Assembly (NCBI RefSeq): GCF_000471905.2
Contig: NW_006499728.1
Coordinates: 3,522,758-3,586,757, forward strand
Direction of reading: 5' to 3'
DNA length: 64,000 bases
DNA from: Amborella trichopoda
Taxonomy: Eukaryota > Streptophyta > Magnoliopsida > Amborellales > Amborellaceae
Part shown: positions 1-11,490 of the stretch, piece by piece
Layout: each line of letters begins with the position of its first letter
Numbering within the stretch: position 1 is the stretch's first letter
Translations under genes and position numbers: made by a program
Notes under the pieces: model-generated
The model's database searches: none
The model's input: only the letters and a program-made list of their open reading frames with translations
Told to the model about the DNA's origin: nothing

Positions 1-327
1 AATTATGTTCTTTCGTACGGACTCGCCGATTCTGTCACTGTGCAGAATCGTCCGCTTCTCTCTAAAACCGGACGATTCCCGTTTTTTTCACCGATTCGAT
101 CCGTCCATGGCGATTCTCGAGTCGAACTGAGCGAGTCCGGTTCGACTCGGCGTTTTTTTAAACACTGGTTTAAAGAAATTGCCATCCAACCGGGAATCGA
201 TCTAGACCATCCTGGTTTTGTTGTTTTCTTGTCTGAAACCAAAAACTGCATCCAGTTCCCTTGGAAGCCCTTTCTGTCTGGGATCTAAGCGTCACAAAAC
301 TTGGTCTCCCAGATCGGCATGTGATAT
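1..327. other. Unassigned sequence, no gene seen
   Basis: No convincing coding region or RNA gene is visible. The short open frames on both strands have no recognisable motif. The stretch ends at the left arm of the inverted-repeat element that follows. Confidence 0.5.
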
Positions 328-794
328 ATCAAATTTCATACGGACATTATTTTGGGGGTCAATTAATATTTGGTGTCTCATTTATCCGAAATAAATTACT
401 AGCACCACCCTCTACCTTTTTTTTTTTTTTTTTTTTAAATTAGCCCCATGCAAACCGGGCAAAGGGGTTATTATTTGTGCACTCCCTGGTTTTCTAATCC
501 CTCTCTCTCCTGAATTCTCGACCATTAAATCTGTCTCAACAAAAATTTCACATATTTTCTCTTTCTCCTATTGATTCTCCGCAATTAAAATCCCTCTCAC
601 CGCCATTTTAAACTCTCCGCCATTAAAATCTCTTTCCACAATTAGCATCATCTGCAACTTTTTCTCTTCCTTCATTTCTCTATTTTTTTAACTTTGTATT
701 TTTCAGTCAAGACACATTGCAGCCAAGAGAGAGATGTGAAATAAGATTCAAGCTATGTCGGGAGAAAGTGAAACAAATTTGGCAACCAGACCAT

Positions 795-1016
795 CATACC
801 TCTCTCATTGCACGTGGGGATCGGAATAAGCACCATGGGGTAATCCCCATCAACTCCCTTCTCCAATTCTCCGACCTCCATTAGAGGAACAAGCTCGAGC
901 TTCCTGAACCTGATCCCAAAGCATCCCAGAACCTGCACAATTCGATCCACCGATGGAACCAGGAACAAAATTATAAAAACATTAGCCAAAATTTGTAGAA
1001 GAGGAGCAATATAATC
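795..1016 (-). pseudogene. Cellulose synthase-like C (CslC) gene fragment
   Basis: Read on the minus strand, about 74 residues match the N-terminal part of CslC proteins, the Golgi glycan synthases that make the xyloglucan backbone. Diagnostic stretches are DYIAPLLQ, then a hydrophobic segment ending ILFLVPSVDR, then LGCFGIRFRKLE, then DYPMVLIPIPTCNER. In CslC these correspond to the end of the first transmembrane region and the entry to the glycosyltransferase domain (typically FPMVLVQIPMCNERE). The catalytic D,D,D,QxxRW region is absent, so the piece cannot encode an enzyme. An in-frame stop lies just upstream at 1020-1022, and the match ends after NER. The fragment sits inside the inverted-repeat element, which suggests capture. 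CslA is the alternative family, but LGCFW-like and IRFKK-like sequence favours CslC. Confidence 0.8.
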
Positions 1017-1122
1017 CCCCTAATGAAAACCCCAGAAGAATAAACCATTCCAAAAACCCCAAAACCTCGGCTTTTGCGGAAGGTGGGTTAAAATGCCACC
1101 CTTTATAATAAGCCCCCATCTC

Positions 1123-1174
1123 AAAAACCAGCATTGCAACAGCAAAAACCAGCATTGCAACAGCAAAAACCAGC
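1123..1174. repeat. 21-bp tandem repeat, about 2.5 copies
   Basis: The unit AAAAACCAGCATTGCAACAGC begins at 1123, 1144 and 1165; the last copy is partial. It lies inside the Pack-TIR element. Confidence 0.85.
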
Positions 1175-1912
1175 CCCTATAAAGCTTTGAACCCTTTGAT
1201 TACCTCGTCTTTGGGGCTCTACATTTCGACCATCGACAAATTGGGGTTCTCCATTTTGATAAACCACACGATGCATCCTTTCTCTTTCTCCCTACTCCAC
1301 CATTCCTAAAACTCTGTAATTGGGTGGCGCCATGACTGAGTCCGATTAAAAGGAGTATGAAGAGTGGTTTCTTCAGGGTAAATTTCTATCCACACCATAT
1401 ATAGTCTTTCTTCTCAAGGGTCGGCGAGGCTAAACGAGAATGGAACCATTCTGTTGATCCGCTAATTCAGGGGATTATTGAAGAGAGAGAAAGAAAGAGT
1501 AGTGAGAGAAACAATCAATGAGATCTCATCAAAGAGAGAGGCGAAGCGTAGTAGAGTGAAAAAACCAGAGGAGGGACAGCATTGGTAACTTTTAAAATCA
1601 CAAAAAAAAAAAAAAAATCAAACCCAGTATTATTATTGCTGAACAGGATCATCAAAGAAAATAAAAACCAGTACAAAAAACGGGTGGCGTTTGTAATTTC
1701 GAACAAAAAAACCAGTAGAAAAAACGGGTAGTGTTTGTAATTTCAAACAAATTGAGACACCAAATGATAATTGATCCCTCAAATACTCCGGTGTTGTTAT
1801 CCCCGTATAAGGAGAATAAAAAAAAAACGAAAAAAAAACGGTGGTGCTCTTAATTTCGAACAAATGAGACACCGAATGGTAATTGACCTCGCAGATCCGT
1901 ATGCAATTTGTT

Positions 1913-2295
1913 ATGTTTATTTATTATTGTATTACTTTTGTTTTCCACTTTCTTTGTATTTTGTACTGATTTGCACACTAGAGAGTTCCCATACGAAACA
2001 GATTTCTGGATGGTCAGTTCACCAGACCCATCAAGGTTTTAAAAAATTATTTCTATTGAATAGATGAAGGATAGGTGTTCGCGAAGTTGGCCGGTCGAAC
2101 TCAAAAGACGCCTGTCAATTTGGAACCAGGTACCGGCTTGGATTTTGGCCCGTTTAGGTGGTCAGGCCATATATATATATATATATATATACATAAAAAA
2201 ATACGAGATTTGTTTATAATGTATTTTTCAATATATTTTATCATTTTAGTAAAGATTGGAAAGTGTTTTAGCCGTGAATAGTTATTTATATATGA
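1913..2295. other. Unassigned AT-rich stretch with a TA microsatellite
   Basis: No gene seen. A (TA)n run lies at about 2169-2191. Confidence 0.5.
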
Positions 2296-2462
2296 GTAAT
2301 GATTCTATAGGGCTTTTTTCCACCCATATATGTAGGATTTCAGAGGATCACTATTAAATGACACGGATCTTTAAAAAAGTTATTATACCGTATCAAATTT
2401 AAGGATATCTTTTAGAATCCTACACACATAAGTAGAAGAAGATCTTATAAGATCATTTTTCT
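2296..2462. mobile_element. Small inverted-repeat element (MITE), about 167 bp
   Basis: The two ends pair over roughly 45 bp with mismatches: the left arm contains CTATAGGGC and TGTAGGATT, and the right arm contains AATCCTACA and CTTATAAGATCA. No coding capacity. The target duplication is unclear. Confidence 0.5.
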
Positions 2463-3533
2463 TTTTTAGTTTATTTTTCCCTCTTTTTTTGAAAAATTTC
2501 ATAAAATACCTTAAATCACAATCACTTTTTTTGCTATTTATTTTTTTCACCGTTTTTCCATCATTTGGTTGTGCTTTATTTAATTATGCTGTAACTATAT
2601 CTTTTTTTGAATTATTTTATATTTTTTTAACACTTTTTTAACTGGTCACAACCTGCCCGGTTAAGACGGGTGAACCGTCCAGTTTACCAGCTACTCGAAA
2701 TCCGGCCCATTCAGGTCCCATTTGATTTGTAGAACACTGCAAAGGATAACTCACAAAATGGATCTCCGCAAAATGACATTTTCCTGCAAAGTGCGTTTAG
2801 CGTATTACTCCAGGATATTCTCAATATGAAGTTCTAGAATCCACTTCAGAGTCATGGCCTAAATATGCTAATCGAAAGAAAATTACGTTTTGATTTATTA
2901 AGCGCTTAACCATCCAAAAATTGGATGATCTCTAGTAAACATTGTTTTATCCATCGCGACATGTGATTTATTTTGTTCTAGAGAAAATTATTAAAACCCC
3001 CTCAATTTCAACACCTTTGAGACCATTTTATGAACTCCAATAAATCTTATTTTTTATTATTACCCCCAAATTAGAAAAATATTTTTTTGGATAAAAATAC
3101 CATTCATTTGACCCATCTTTACCTTACCTACTTTGTATCCCTGATCAACACAATTTGTTCGAGACTGGCTTTTGGAATTACAAAAGTCAGTATGACATAA
3201 GATATGCTGGACCGATTCTTAGGAATCTAGAAATTGGTTGTGCCGGACAAAAAAATGAATCCAATCCAGCACAAAAACTGTGTCGGGCTGGTCTGGCACA
3301 TTAATTCATATTGCCCATCTGACATGTAGGACCGGTCCTATGAAAATATTGGTATGAGAAAGAAAGAGAGAGGGTATTTTGGTTCTAAATTTGTTGACTT
3401 TTTTACAAGAAGAAATGCAATACATATATATATATATATATATTGAGGTCTCGAGAATACTCAGCAATGAAGTTCGATAGAGTGATCGAGGAAAGTCCAG
3501 TGCACGTAGATAATGATTTCTATATTTTCAATT
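2463..3533. other. Gene-free AT-rich sequence
   Basis: No supported gene. The stretch has poly-T runs and a (TA)n tract at about 3425-3442. A short block with pyrimidine/purine symmetry (GGACCG, GCCGGAC, GTCGGGC) near 3205-3335 is unexplained. Confidence 0.5.
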
Positions 3534-3767
3534 GGGATTGTCTACAAATAGACCATTTATTTTTTTTACATAAAGGTTAGAATCATTCCTATTCATTAGA
3601 TGTCAACTTGGATAGTTTTGGGTAACTCACAAAATTCAAGATTTTTTTTTTTGGAAATTAGTATCTATTCAATGACCCTCTTACAACACCCATTTTGAAA
3701 TGTAAGGGATAAGAATGATTGTGACATCCATGTACAATAGATAAATGGCTTCTTTGTAGGCAATCCC
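3534..3767. mobile_element. MITE-4 element, 234 bp
   Basis: The arms begin GGGATTGTCTACAAATA and, in reverse complement, GGGATTGCCTACAAAGA. Both continue into CCATTTAT and AATCATTC, so the inverted repeat is about 60 bp. Related copies lie at 3928, 30705 and 43325, with an end fragment near 11785-11832. No coding capacity. The superfamily is not resolved. Confidence 0.7.
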
Positions 3768-3927
3768 TTTATAAGAGTTGGATCAGGTCCAAGCTCGAGT
3801 CACCGTGGCTTGGATCCAATTCACTTGCAGCCCTAGCCACATCTCTCAATGTCAATGTAGTTGTTGAGGTTTGGTTCAATATGACAGTGTGATTTCATTT
3901 GTCTATACTACATCAATAATTGAAAAG

Positions 3928-4055
3928 GGATTGTCTACATTTCGTATATGGAGGTCATAATCATTCCCACTAATAAGATATCAAATTGGATGGTTTAGAG
4001 TGACTCATGAAATTTGAAAATTTCTTTTTCCATGAAAGAGAAAAAAAACATAATA
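3928..4055. mobile_element. MITE-4 left half, truncated
   Basis: Starts GGGATTGTCTACA and follows the left half of the 3534 copy through AATCATTCCCACTAAT and TTGGATGGTTTAGAGTGACTC. It stops just before a MITE-1 copy; the right half is missing. Confidence 0.6.
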
Positions 4056-4061
4056 TATAAT

Positions 4062-4365
4062 GGTTGTGGTTTGCATAAGGTTGCAACATTAAATAATCAA
4101 ATTAAGGTGCATTTTCAAATTTTGTCATGAGATACAATTTTAAAGTCATAAATTCTTAGGATAGTGTGAAAATCTATTTTTATCTATAATTATGAAATTT
4201 TAAACTTTAAAACATGTCAAAACAAGCCGATCTATAAACCCATGAAAATCTTCAAAATGGACGGACGAGATAATATGTTGCAAGATGTACAATTCTTAGG
4301 ACTTAAAATCTCTTTTTTTTCCTCAATATCTATACCTCTTAATGTCAAGATGGAATTATGATTCC
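4062..4365 (+). mobile_element. MITE-1 copy A, right end lost
   Basis: Begins with the family terminus GGTTTGCATAAGGTTGCAAC, then AATCAAATTAAGGTGC. The shared interior follows (AAAATCTATTTTTATCT, ATGAAAATCTTCAAAATGGACGG, TGTTGCAAGATG, CTTAATGTCAAGATG). The right inverted arm is missing. Confidence 0.75.
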
Positions 4366-4618
4366 TCAATTCCATAAAAACAGAAAATTTCCTCATTGCT
4401 CACACTCAAATTTGACTGTAATCACAAGGATTTTGGTTGCCACAAACAACGTTAATGATGCTCATTATGATTTCTTTCGAACCTTTCTTCGAGGTGATTA
4501 AATTTCACTAATTCAAATAATATGAAGTACATGTAAGCGCCCACCACATTGTATAGTAGATCAGAAAACATTCACCAATAATCAAGCAACTAACTAAAAG
4601 GTGAAGATCTGAATTAGT

Positions 4619-5011
4619 GGGTGCGGTTTGTATAGAGCCTAAGTTTCAAACAATCAAATTAGAGCCTAGTTTCAAATAGTATCGAGAAATGTGCTTTCAA
4701 TTCTGGAAATCTTTTGGATAGCCTTAAAATATATTTTCATCTTTATTTATAAAGTTTAAAGTTTAAAAAATAATGTAGATCGAGAGATCTATGAAAACTT
4801 GAAAATCTTTAAAATTGACGGTCCAAAAATACATTACAGAATACATTATTTCCAAAACTTGAAATCCATTTTTTTCGCATGTCCATGAATCTTGATGTTA
4901 AGATGATCAATTTGAGGATATTGGGGCATCAAAACAACATCTTCTAATGAAATTTTTGAGGTAGACTCGAATTTGATTGTTTAGAGCCTCGGTTCTATAT
5001 AAACTTTTCCC
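4619..5011 (+). mobile_element. MITE-1 copy B (GAGCC subfamily), 393 bp
   Basis: Full length, from GGGTGCGGTTTGTATAGAGC to CTATATAAACTTTTCCC. The inner arm uses AGAGCC in place of the AAGGTTGC of the main type. Flanks TGAATTAGT and TCAATTAAA agree at 6 of 9 positions, consistent with an old 9-bp target duplication. The element ends 40 bp past the stop codon of kinase pseudogene copy 1. Confidence 0.75.
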
Positions 5012-5050
5012 TCAATTAAATTAGCCAAAGCAAATAACAAAAGAACATGT

Positions 5051-7377
5051 TTATTCCTGAGTAGCAATAGAGCCTAATGGAGGCTCAAGTACTTCAACAT
5101 GCCCTTCCAACATTTGAATGACTTTCTTCACTGAAGGTCTCACATATGGCTCCCCTTGTGTACACCACAATCCAATCTGAACAATCCTCTCAACTTGTTT
5201 CAAATCTCCAAAGGCTTCTTCATCTCCTTCTACTAGCTCCTGCACCTTTCCCTCACAGAAACCCAATCTGATAAGATCACTTACCTCTCATCATCGTGAC
5301 TCAAATCCAATATCTTCCTACAACATATCAACTCAAGCAGCACTATGCCATAGCTATAACCATCCACCTTCACCTTCACTTAAACAGAAACATTGCGAAA
5401 CCACTCAGGAGCTACATATCCATTCGTACCCCGACTAGTTGTAATCGTTCGAGTCTCATTTTGTTGTAAGAGCTTCGCTAGCCCGAAATCAGCAACCTTT
5501 GGGTTATAAAACTTGTCAAGAAGTATGTTTTGTGGCTTAATGTCACAATGTATGATTGGGGATTCACATTCTTTGTGCAGATACAGGATTCCTCTTGCTA
5601 TCCCTAATGCTAGTTGAACCCTTTGACTCCAATTTGGCCTGGTTGGGCCAAAGAAGAAGTTTGCAAGAGATCCATTTTGTATGAATTCACAAACAAGAAG
5701 CCTATGATCTCCCTCATCACAAAAACCCAACAACCGGACCAAGTTCTTGTGATGGGTTTGGCCAATCACACTTACTTCTGTTCGGAACTCCTTCTCCCCT
5801 CTCTCCACCACCTTATCCAACTGTTTTACTGCAATCTCAACTCGGTGCCCCAAATCCAAGATCCCCTTGTACACGCTTCCAAATGAGCCACGCCGCCCAA
5901 GAACTTCCTTGAAATCATGTGTGGCTTCTTGCAAACGAGCGTACTTAAACGATATCAAATTAGGTATGGGATCGGTTTCTACCTTCTCTATGCCACTTGA
6001 GACCTTATGAAATCGTCCTTTTTTCTTAATACTGAGAACAATAACTGCTATTGTGAGTAGGAAGAGAATTGTTGTGGTTCCTATGAGAAACTCACCAACT
6101 AAGATCAAGGGTTAATGCCCTTTATTTCTTTTCATTTCCCTTCTTTCCTCTGCAACTCTGATGAAAGCCTTTTCCTCAAGACTAACATCATGCCGGCCAC
6201 CAGTCAACGGAAGCCTCTTCTTCCAGCATTGCTGCTTTCTGTGAAAGGCAACGTCACACCAACAATCGGCCATACAAGCCTCCTTGCATTGTTGTTCATC
6301 AGCGTTGAATAGTTCATAATCACCATGGGGCCAATTAACATTTTGTTACTCAACAAGTGGGCTCTCTCTTCCTCTATGATTGTCACACCCTGGGAAGAAG
6401 TCCCTTTTACACCCAGAAAAAGTGTAATTAGGATCAATAAAAGAAAATTTCTCGGGGCAAAGACATTTTGCCTTCTCATCCTTACCTAAAACACAATAAC
6501 CATTGAGCCCACAAATTCCAGGAATGTGACAAGCATCTTTGTCGCCGGGGATCTTTGAGACCACAGTCCATGATTGTGCATTATTGGGATTTTTTGAGCA
6601 AGTGTATTGCCTAAAAAATCCATCGCTATCAAGCGTGGCTCTCTGGTAATAATCATCATGTGTGTTTGTAGCATTTGAAGAAATGATGAAGATTACCTGA
6701 TTGGTTGGTGAAGAACTCCACTGTGATCGAAGACCACAGTAAGAGGCGGTTTTGCTCCATCTGTTCCACTAGAATAGTATTCCAAATCCGGGGTTAGATT
6801 TCTGCGACCTTTTGGGTGTAGAATAAGATTGCCATCACTTTGCAACACTAGCATGAATCTACTAGTCCCATAATCTCCGTCCATTCGATTGGAACATAAA
6901 GGTCTTTCATGGCCTAAGGTTTGGCCTGGTAATAAAGTGTTCGTGGGATACTGAAAACTTTACCATAGGATAGCCGAGCTAGAATTTACGAGCACGAAAT
7001 TACCCGTATCAAGCATGGCAGCAGAATTTACACTGGTGGACCCATTGTAAATCCAACTCTGCCGGCCTTGTGAATCCGTGAAACCCAAATTACCCTCAAG
7101 CCTTAATTGAATCGTTGATCCATTTTGCACTGGTTGATCTCTATTAGCTGCCCAAACTAGAGATCTTATTGAACCAAATTCCAATGAGAAATGAACCACC
7201 ATTGATCGGATAAAACCCGAATGCAAAGTCTCCAGAAGGAGAAACATAATGTGAGTTGTTTGAAGAGGAAGATAGCAAGGTAGTTCCGAGAGTCATGTTT
7301 CTGTAAAATTGAGCATATGAAACTGGAATGGAGAGGAGAAGAAGAAAGAAAGAGAGAAGGCCTAGAGGGGGCGCCAT
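5051..7377 (-). pseudogene. G-type lectin receptor kinase pseudogene, copy 1
   Basis: This matches the intact neighbour at 13312-15663 from signal peptide (start MAPPLGLL at 7377) to C terminus. Recognisable parts are the B-lectin domain (VWAANRDQPV, MLDTGNFVLV), the EGF-like part (CGLNGYCVL, KCLCPEKFSF), the PAN region, the membrane segment, and a kinase with HCDIKPQN, DFGLAKLL and APEW. At least six lesions break it. These include a frame change soon after GIWFNKI (about 7190), a stop before the SFQYP region (about 6960), frame changes in the EGF/PAN part (about 6690-6200), a stop after WFRNVSV (about 5380) and a frame change near 5290. An extra Arg lies in the glycine loop (GRRGSFGSV). It cannot give a full receptor; a truncated product is possible but unsupported. 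The gene arose by tandem duplication. Confidence 0.9.
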
Positions 7378-7408
7378 GAGTTGTAATAGTTGGTTTAATG
7401 GAATGAGT

Positions 7409-7422
7409 ATATATTATATAGG
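7409..7422 (-). promoter_or_regulatory. TATA box of kinase pseudogene copy 1
   Basis: On the minus strand CTATATAATATATA lies 32-45 nt upstream of the ATG at 7377. It is a strong plant TATA motif, suggesting the promoter core outlived the reading frame. Confidence 0.5.
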
Positions 7423-8353
7423 GTAATGATTATCCTATAGATTAAATGCATAGATTAAAGGTATCATGTAGTTTTATAGAAGAAGTATAGTGATTGGGTA
7501 TGGAGATTTAAATGATTTGCCGCCCTTCATCCTTATTCTCTTTCTTGCAGGCCATCGAATGAGCATTGAGAAATAAATGTGGGGTGAAATCCATTTGAAA
7601 GAAGATGTTGGAATATTGTTGTAATTGAATATAAAAGATATCTCCTACCTAAAATTTTAAACAAAAATGGAAATGAAAATGACTGAATGAAAAATAAAAT
7701 GAGTATAAATAAGAAACATGGTAATGTAAAGGATTAAAGCAACTAAAAAACATGGACTCAGAAGCACATGAGCTTGTCCATATATATGACCTCTAGGAAA
7801 GCTTAATGGAGCCCTTCAAGATTTACCTGTATATACAAGATCTGTTCATTCGATTGCTGTTTTGGACTTTCCGACAGAGTATACTTGCTAGGAACCAAGG
7901 TTGACTGTGATCAAGAGGGGGTTGGGAGAGAGATAGATAGAAAAGGGTAAAAGCACTATTTTCGGACTCGCCTCGGGCCGGGGAACAAGATTTAAAAAAG
8001 ATCAATTCATAGTTGGGAATTTTTAAAAAAAAAATCCAAAAAAAGAAGGGCATAGGGCGAGAAAAACCTACAAATCTTTGGCCAGAACATCTAAATTATA
8101 TATAAAAATTTTACACATGAATTCAATATTTTTATATTTTTTTTATTTTTTCTTATGTACCTCGAGTTGTACAAAGATACTTGGAATAACTGGCTGGGCA
8201 AGTCCGAGTAGCTTGGCCATGTATGAAAACACTGGATAAAAGTTATCATGTAGGAAACTTGTGGTTGATAAAAAGGGGAGAGAGAGCAAGAAGGGAAAAG
8301 CAAGAAAAATGGGAAGTTTCCTAAATGTCTCTTAATTTTGCAATATTTGAAAA
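7423..8353. other. Gene-free upstream region of kinase copy 1
   Basis: AT-rich, with no supported gene. Short open frames on the minus strand show no domain. Confidence 0.5.
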
Positions 8354-8733
8354 GGGTTTTGCGTATCCAATTTTAAACAATCACGGTGTACCTCCAAATT
8401 TTATAACAGGATGTAACTTTGTTGTCAAAAATTCCTAGGATGCCCTAGGAATCTATTTTCATATTTAATAATAAAACTTTAAGCTCCCAAAATTGTTCAA
8501 ATCAGATATATCTATAAACACATGAAAATCGTGAAAATGGACGGTTCTGATGATATGTTGCAAGATGCATTATTTCTGGGATTTGAAAATCTTTTTTTTT
8601 TTTGTCATTTCTATGTATCTTAATATCAAGATGATCAATTATAGGGTTTTCCGACATCCAAACAACCTTTTTTCCGATGGATTTTTGAAATGCACCTTAA
8701 TTCTACAGTTTAAGGTTACGCCCTTATATTTCC
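8354..8733 (+). mobile_element. MITE-1 copy C, 380 bp
   Basis: Starts GGGTTTTGCGTATCC and ends CCCTTATATTTCC. Flanks ATTTGAAAA and ATTTAAAAA match at 8 of 9 positions. The right arm keeps GATGGATTTTTGAAATGCACC and TTAAGGTTACG. It lies about 930 bp upstream of the copy 1 kinase promoter. Confidence 0.8.
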
Positions 8734-8743
8734 ATTTAAAAAT

Positions 8744-8910
8744 GGGTGTGATTTGCGTAAGGTTGAAACCTTAAACAATCAAAGTAAAATGCACCTCCAA
8801 ACTTAGTCATAAGATGCAATTTTGGAGTCTAAAATTCTTGTGATAACCTGAAAATCTATTTTCATCTTTAATTTTAACATTTTAACTACTAAAAATGGTT
8901 CAAATTTGTT
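8744..8910 (+). mobile_element. MITE-1 copy D, left part only
   Basis: Begins GGGTGTGATTTGCGTAAGG only 10 bp after copy C. It follows the family to CTAAAAATGGTTCAAAT and then breaks off. Confidence 0.75.
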
Positions 8911-10059
8911 GGAAAATTCGGTTGGGTGAATAAGGGGCAAAAATAAAGTCAAAACAGTCGAATTTAATGCATGCATAGCGCTTTTTCATTACGATAATTA
9001 TGGGTGAATGCAAAGAGGCTGTCGGGACTTCTTTTTGCACCTTAATGGTATCTTAGCCATTTAGATTTTTTCAAAATATTTTTTCGTTCTTTTTACAAGT
9101 GTACGGGGGTGAGAAATATACAATCCAATGTATAGCATAAAATAAAATTGAGATAATCAGATATGTTCTCAACCATCTATTCTGTGGTGACCAACAATCA
9201 CATGATTTTCTTTTTTATGTGATCTAGACTGTACATTTTGTTTGACATACTGTGATATCACATTCTTAATGACAAAACTTTAGTAAATGGACAAAATTGG
9301 TTAATAGTCAGACCTTCAAGTTTCCAAAATCCTATGTTCGAACAAATACAAGTTCCTAGACTTCCTAGAATTCTAGACATGTTATAACACAAAATATTTG
9401 TTAGTTCTTGACAACAACATATCCAACTTCTAGAAGTTTAGAACTTCTATTTCCCAAAGAACTTTCAGTTTCCATTTATCAAACAAGCCCTTAGTGAAAT
9501 CTCAGTTTAGAGCTTGAAGTTCGAAACTGTTTCACTTAGGAAAGAGTTGCTTAGGAATTTCAGTTTCCTCACCGATCTATCAATCAAAAGAAGAAAAATA
9601 TCTCAGTTCACAACTTGAAGATCCGCACCAAGGGCATTTTCCTAAAAACAAGAAAAGTCAAAAGCATCTAATGGACATTTTTCAAATCCGGCAAAAATAA
9701 AAGGATATTTATGAAAATTTCCCTAAGAAAAGATACAACAGTACATTTTTTAGATCTTATTTTCGTGGCATGGTTTTGGAAATAGCAGCCAACTTTTCTT
9801 AATCATTATGAGACAAATGGCTGTCATTTTTTAAGAAAATATCAATTTTGTTAGGATCCGAGAACCATCTTATATACAAAAACAATAATCTCAAAAATTG
9901 GATTCCACGATTGTATAATTAACAGGTTAGAAACAAAATCAACGAGAATACAAGCTATAATACAAACATGAGAAATAATACATGAAAACACACACGACCC
10001 CAAAGGAGTTATATCCACAGATATAGCAAATTGATCTTCACTATGTCAATGAAAGTTAC
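8911..10059. other. Gene-free AT-rich sequence
   Basis: No supported gene, RNA or recognisable element. Confidence 0.5.
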
Positions 10060-10460
10060 AGTTACATGTAAGACTTTAGAACACAGAGATACCTCTCTAA
10101 CAATTGACAAAACCCAAATCGAGCAAACCTTTTACAAATTAAATTCCACCCTGCCATATGAAATTTCTTCTTCTGTCATGCACCATGCACCAGTCTGTAG
10201 AAAATTTCTCATCATTGGCTTAAACTTCTTAACTAGTGTATTGGGTGCTCAGAAGTAATAAATTGGTAGATTTGCTGAGGCAGCTTTAACAAGAGGGACT
10301 CTACTTTCAAAGGACAAATATCGAGTTTCAAGGATCCAATTTTCTGAAATCGATCAATGATTAGCTCAAGATGGCCCTATTTTCTAGCAATCCCTAAATA
10401 CATTGATGGAAGGGTATTTGTGCCACATCCAAACTATTGTGCATAAGCAGCAATCTAAGT
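10060..10460 (-). mobile_element. L1-type LINE fragment, end of reverse-transcriptase ORF
   Basis: On the minus strand, pieces match the region after the plant L1 reverse transcriptase core: PSMYLGIA, then LELIIDRFQK, then RVPLVKAASANLPIYYF, then KKFKPMMRNFLQTG, then KKKFHMAGWNLICK. These correspond to family motifs of the form YLGIPLG, GGRVTLIKAALANLPIYY, MRNFLW and KKFHLVxWxxVCKP. The pieces are in different frames, and a stop follows IYYF, so the fragment is dead. The catalytic YADD region and the endonuclease were not found nearby. Confidence 0.7.
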
Positions 10461-11156
10461 GTTTAAGAACACTAAAATACTAAAAAATGTACCCTTCGGA
10501 ATTGCTCTTTACCTGTGGGAGTAAGTTTATAATATGTTACCATGGCGGTACGCCACACGCACTCTTGAATAAATATATAAATTTATGAGAGATCGATTCT
10601 TTTATAGGATAAATAAGGTTATTAATTTGGGTATCTTTCCAAGGAAACTTTAGTTGTAGTATACTGTATTTTTTAGACCTTGTCAGTAAAAACATTTCAC
10701 TTTGGGCCACACCACCTAGGCATGGAGGCATTTTCGTAAGAAAAATTCTACTGTAAGTCTTCAGACTCATGAGTCCATCTATGGTTTTTACACATTTAGG
10801 ATGTAAAGGACATCTTAAATATCTAGAAATGGTGCAAAAGCTTTTGATATGAGAAGAAGATGGTGCAAAACCTGATGACCTGTGAAGAAGCAAAAATGAA
10901 TGGAGCAAATATCAAAAGTTTATAAATATTTATAGTCTTAAATGTTTTTAATAATTTAAATATTAATTATTTATCGAGATTCATGATTATCATGGTCGTG
11001 ATTGTAATACATCTCTAAAAGTTTTGGGAGAGACGTATATAAAAGGTGTATCCGCTGATGCACCAAAACATCGCCCTTTTCTAAAGGCGCTTAGCTCATT
11101 GCAGAGCCGATAAACTTGTACATAAATTTTTTTAGCTAACAAAAGCTATACAAGAA
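10461..11156. other. Unassigned; one 123-codon open frame without support
   Basis: The minus-strand open frame 10537-10908 has no recognisable domain and no homologous copy in the window. Its composition resembles the flanking AT-rich DNA, so it is not called a gene. Confidence 0.4.
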
Positions 11157-11490
11157 CAGGCTGCAATGGGCTGATTGTATTTGGCTCGGCCCATCTGGGT
11201 CTTAAAAAAACTAGACCTTGGGTTACATGTGGCCTAAGTGATAGACCACGGTTGGGCACCAAAACCCAAGGACAAGCCTAGGCTAGGCAGGACCCCAGCC
11301 TAAGCCTAGACTGCGACAGGGCCGCCCTAGAACAGTCCCCCAACCCTTTTTTCTTTTCTTTTTTTCTTTTCTTTTGTCTTTTATCTACTTTGATTTTACC
11401 GGGCCAAGACCTCTTCAACTGGACCGGGCAGAGCAAGGCTAGGTTTTGTGGGCAGCGCCTACAAGGATTAAGACCATTGCTGGCCCAATC
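11157..11490. mobile_element. GC-rich inverted-repeat element of the GGCAATGGGC type
   Basis: An island rich in GGGCC, CCTAGG and GGCCTAAG words within AT-rich DNA. The left end carries GCTGCAATGGGC and the right end ATTGCTGGCCCAATCC, which are near-inverted copies. A pyrimidine run (TTTTCTTTT) lies in the middle. Similar islands lie at 17420-17715 and 40861-41105. The ends suggest a hAT-like non-autonomous element; this is inference. Confidence 0.45.

Larger units (their letters stand above)
328..1912. mobile_element. Non-autonomous TIR DNA element carrying a host gene piece (Pack-TIR)
   Basis: The left end (about 328-415) and right end (about 1836-1912) are inverted copies over roughly 80 bp. 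Shared blocks include CATACGGA, GGTCAATTA, GGTGTCTCATTT, CGAAAT and GCACCACC. A third partial copy of the same arm lies at about 1725-1800, so the right side is nested or duplicated. No transposase is seen inside. The interior holds a fragment of a cellulose-synthase-like C gene, a 21-bp tandem repeat and A/T runs. No clear target duplication could be recognised, so the superfamily is open; a Mutator-type Pack element is the first guess. The exact ends are uncertain by about 20 bp. Confidence 0.65.

Noticed and set aside
10537-10908. 123-codon open frame on the minus strand
   Set aside because: No domain, no signal of coding composition, and no second copy; probably a chance frame in AT-rich DNA.
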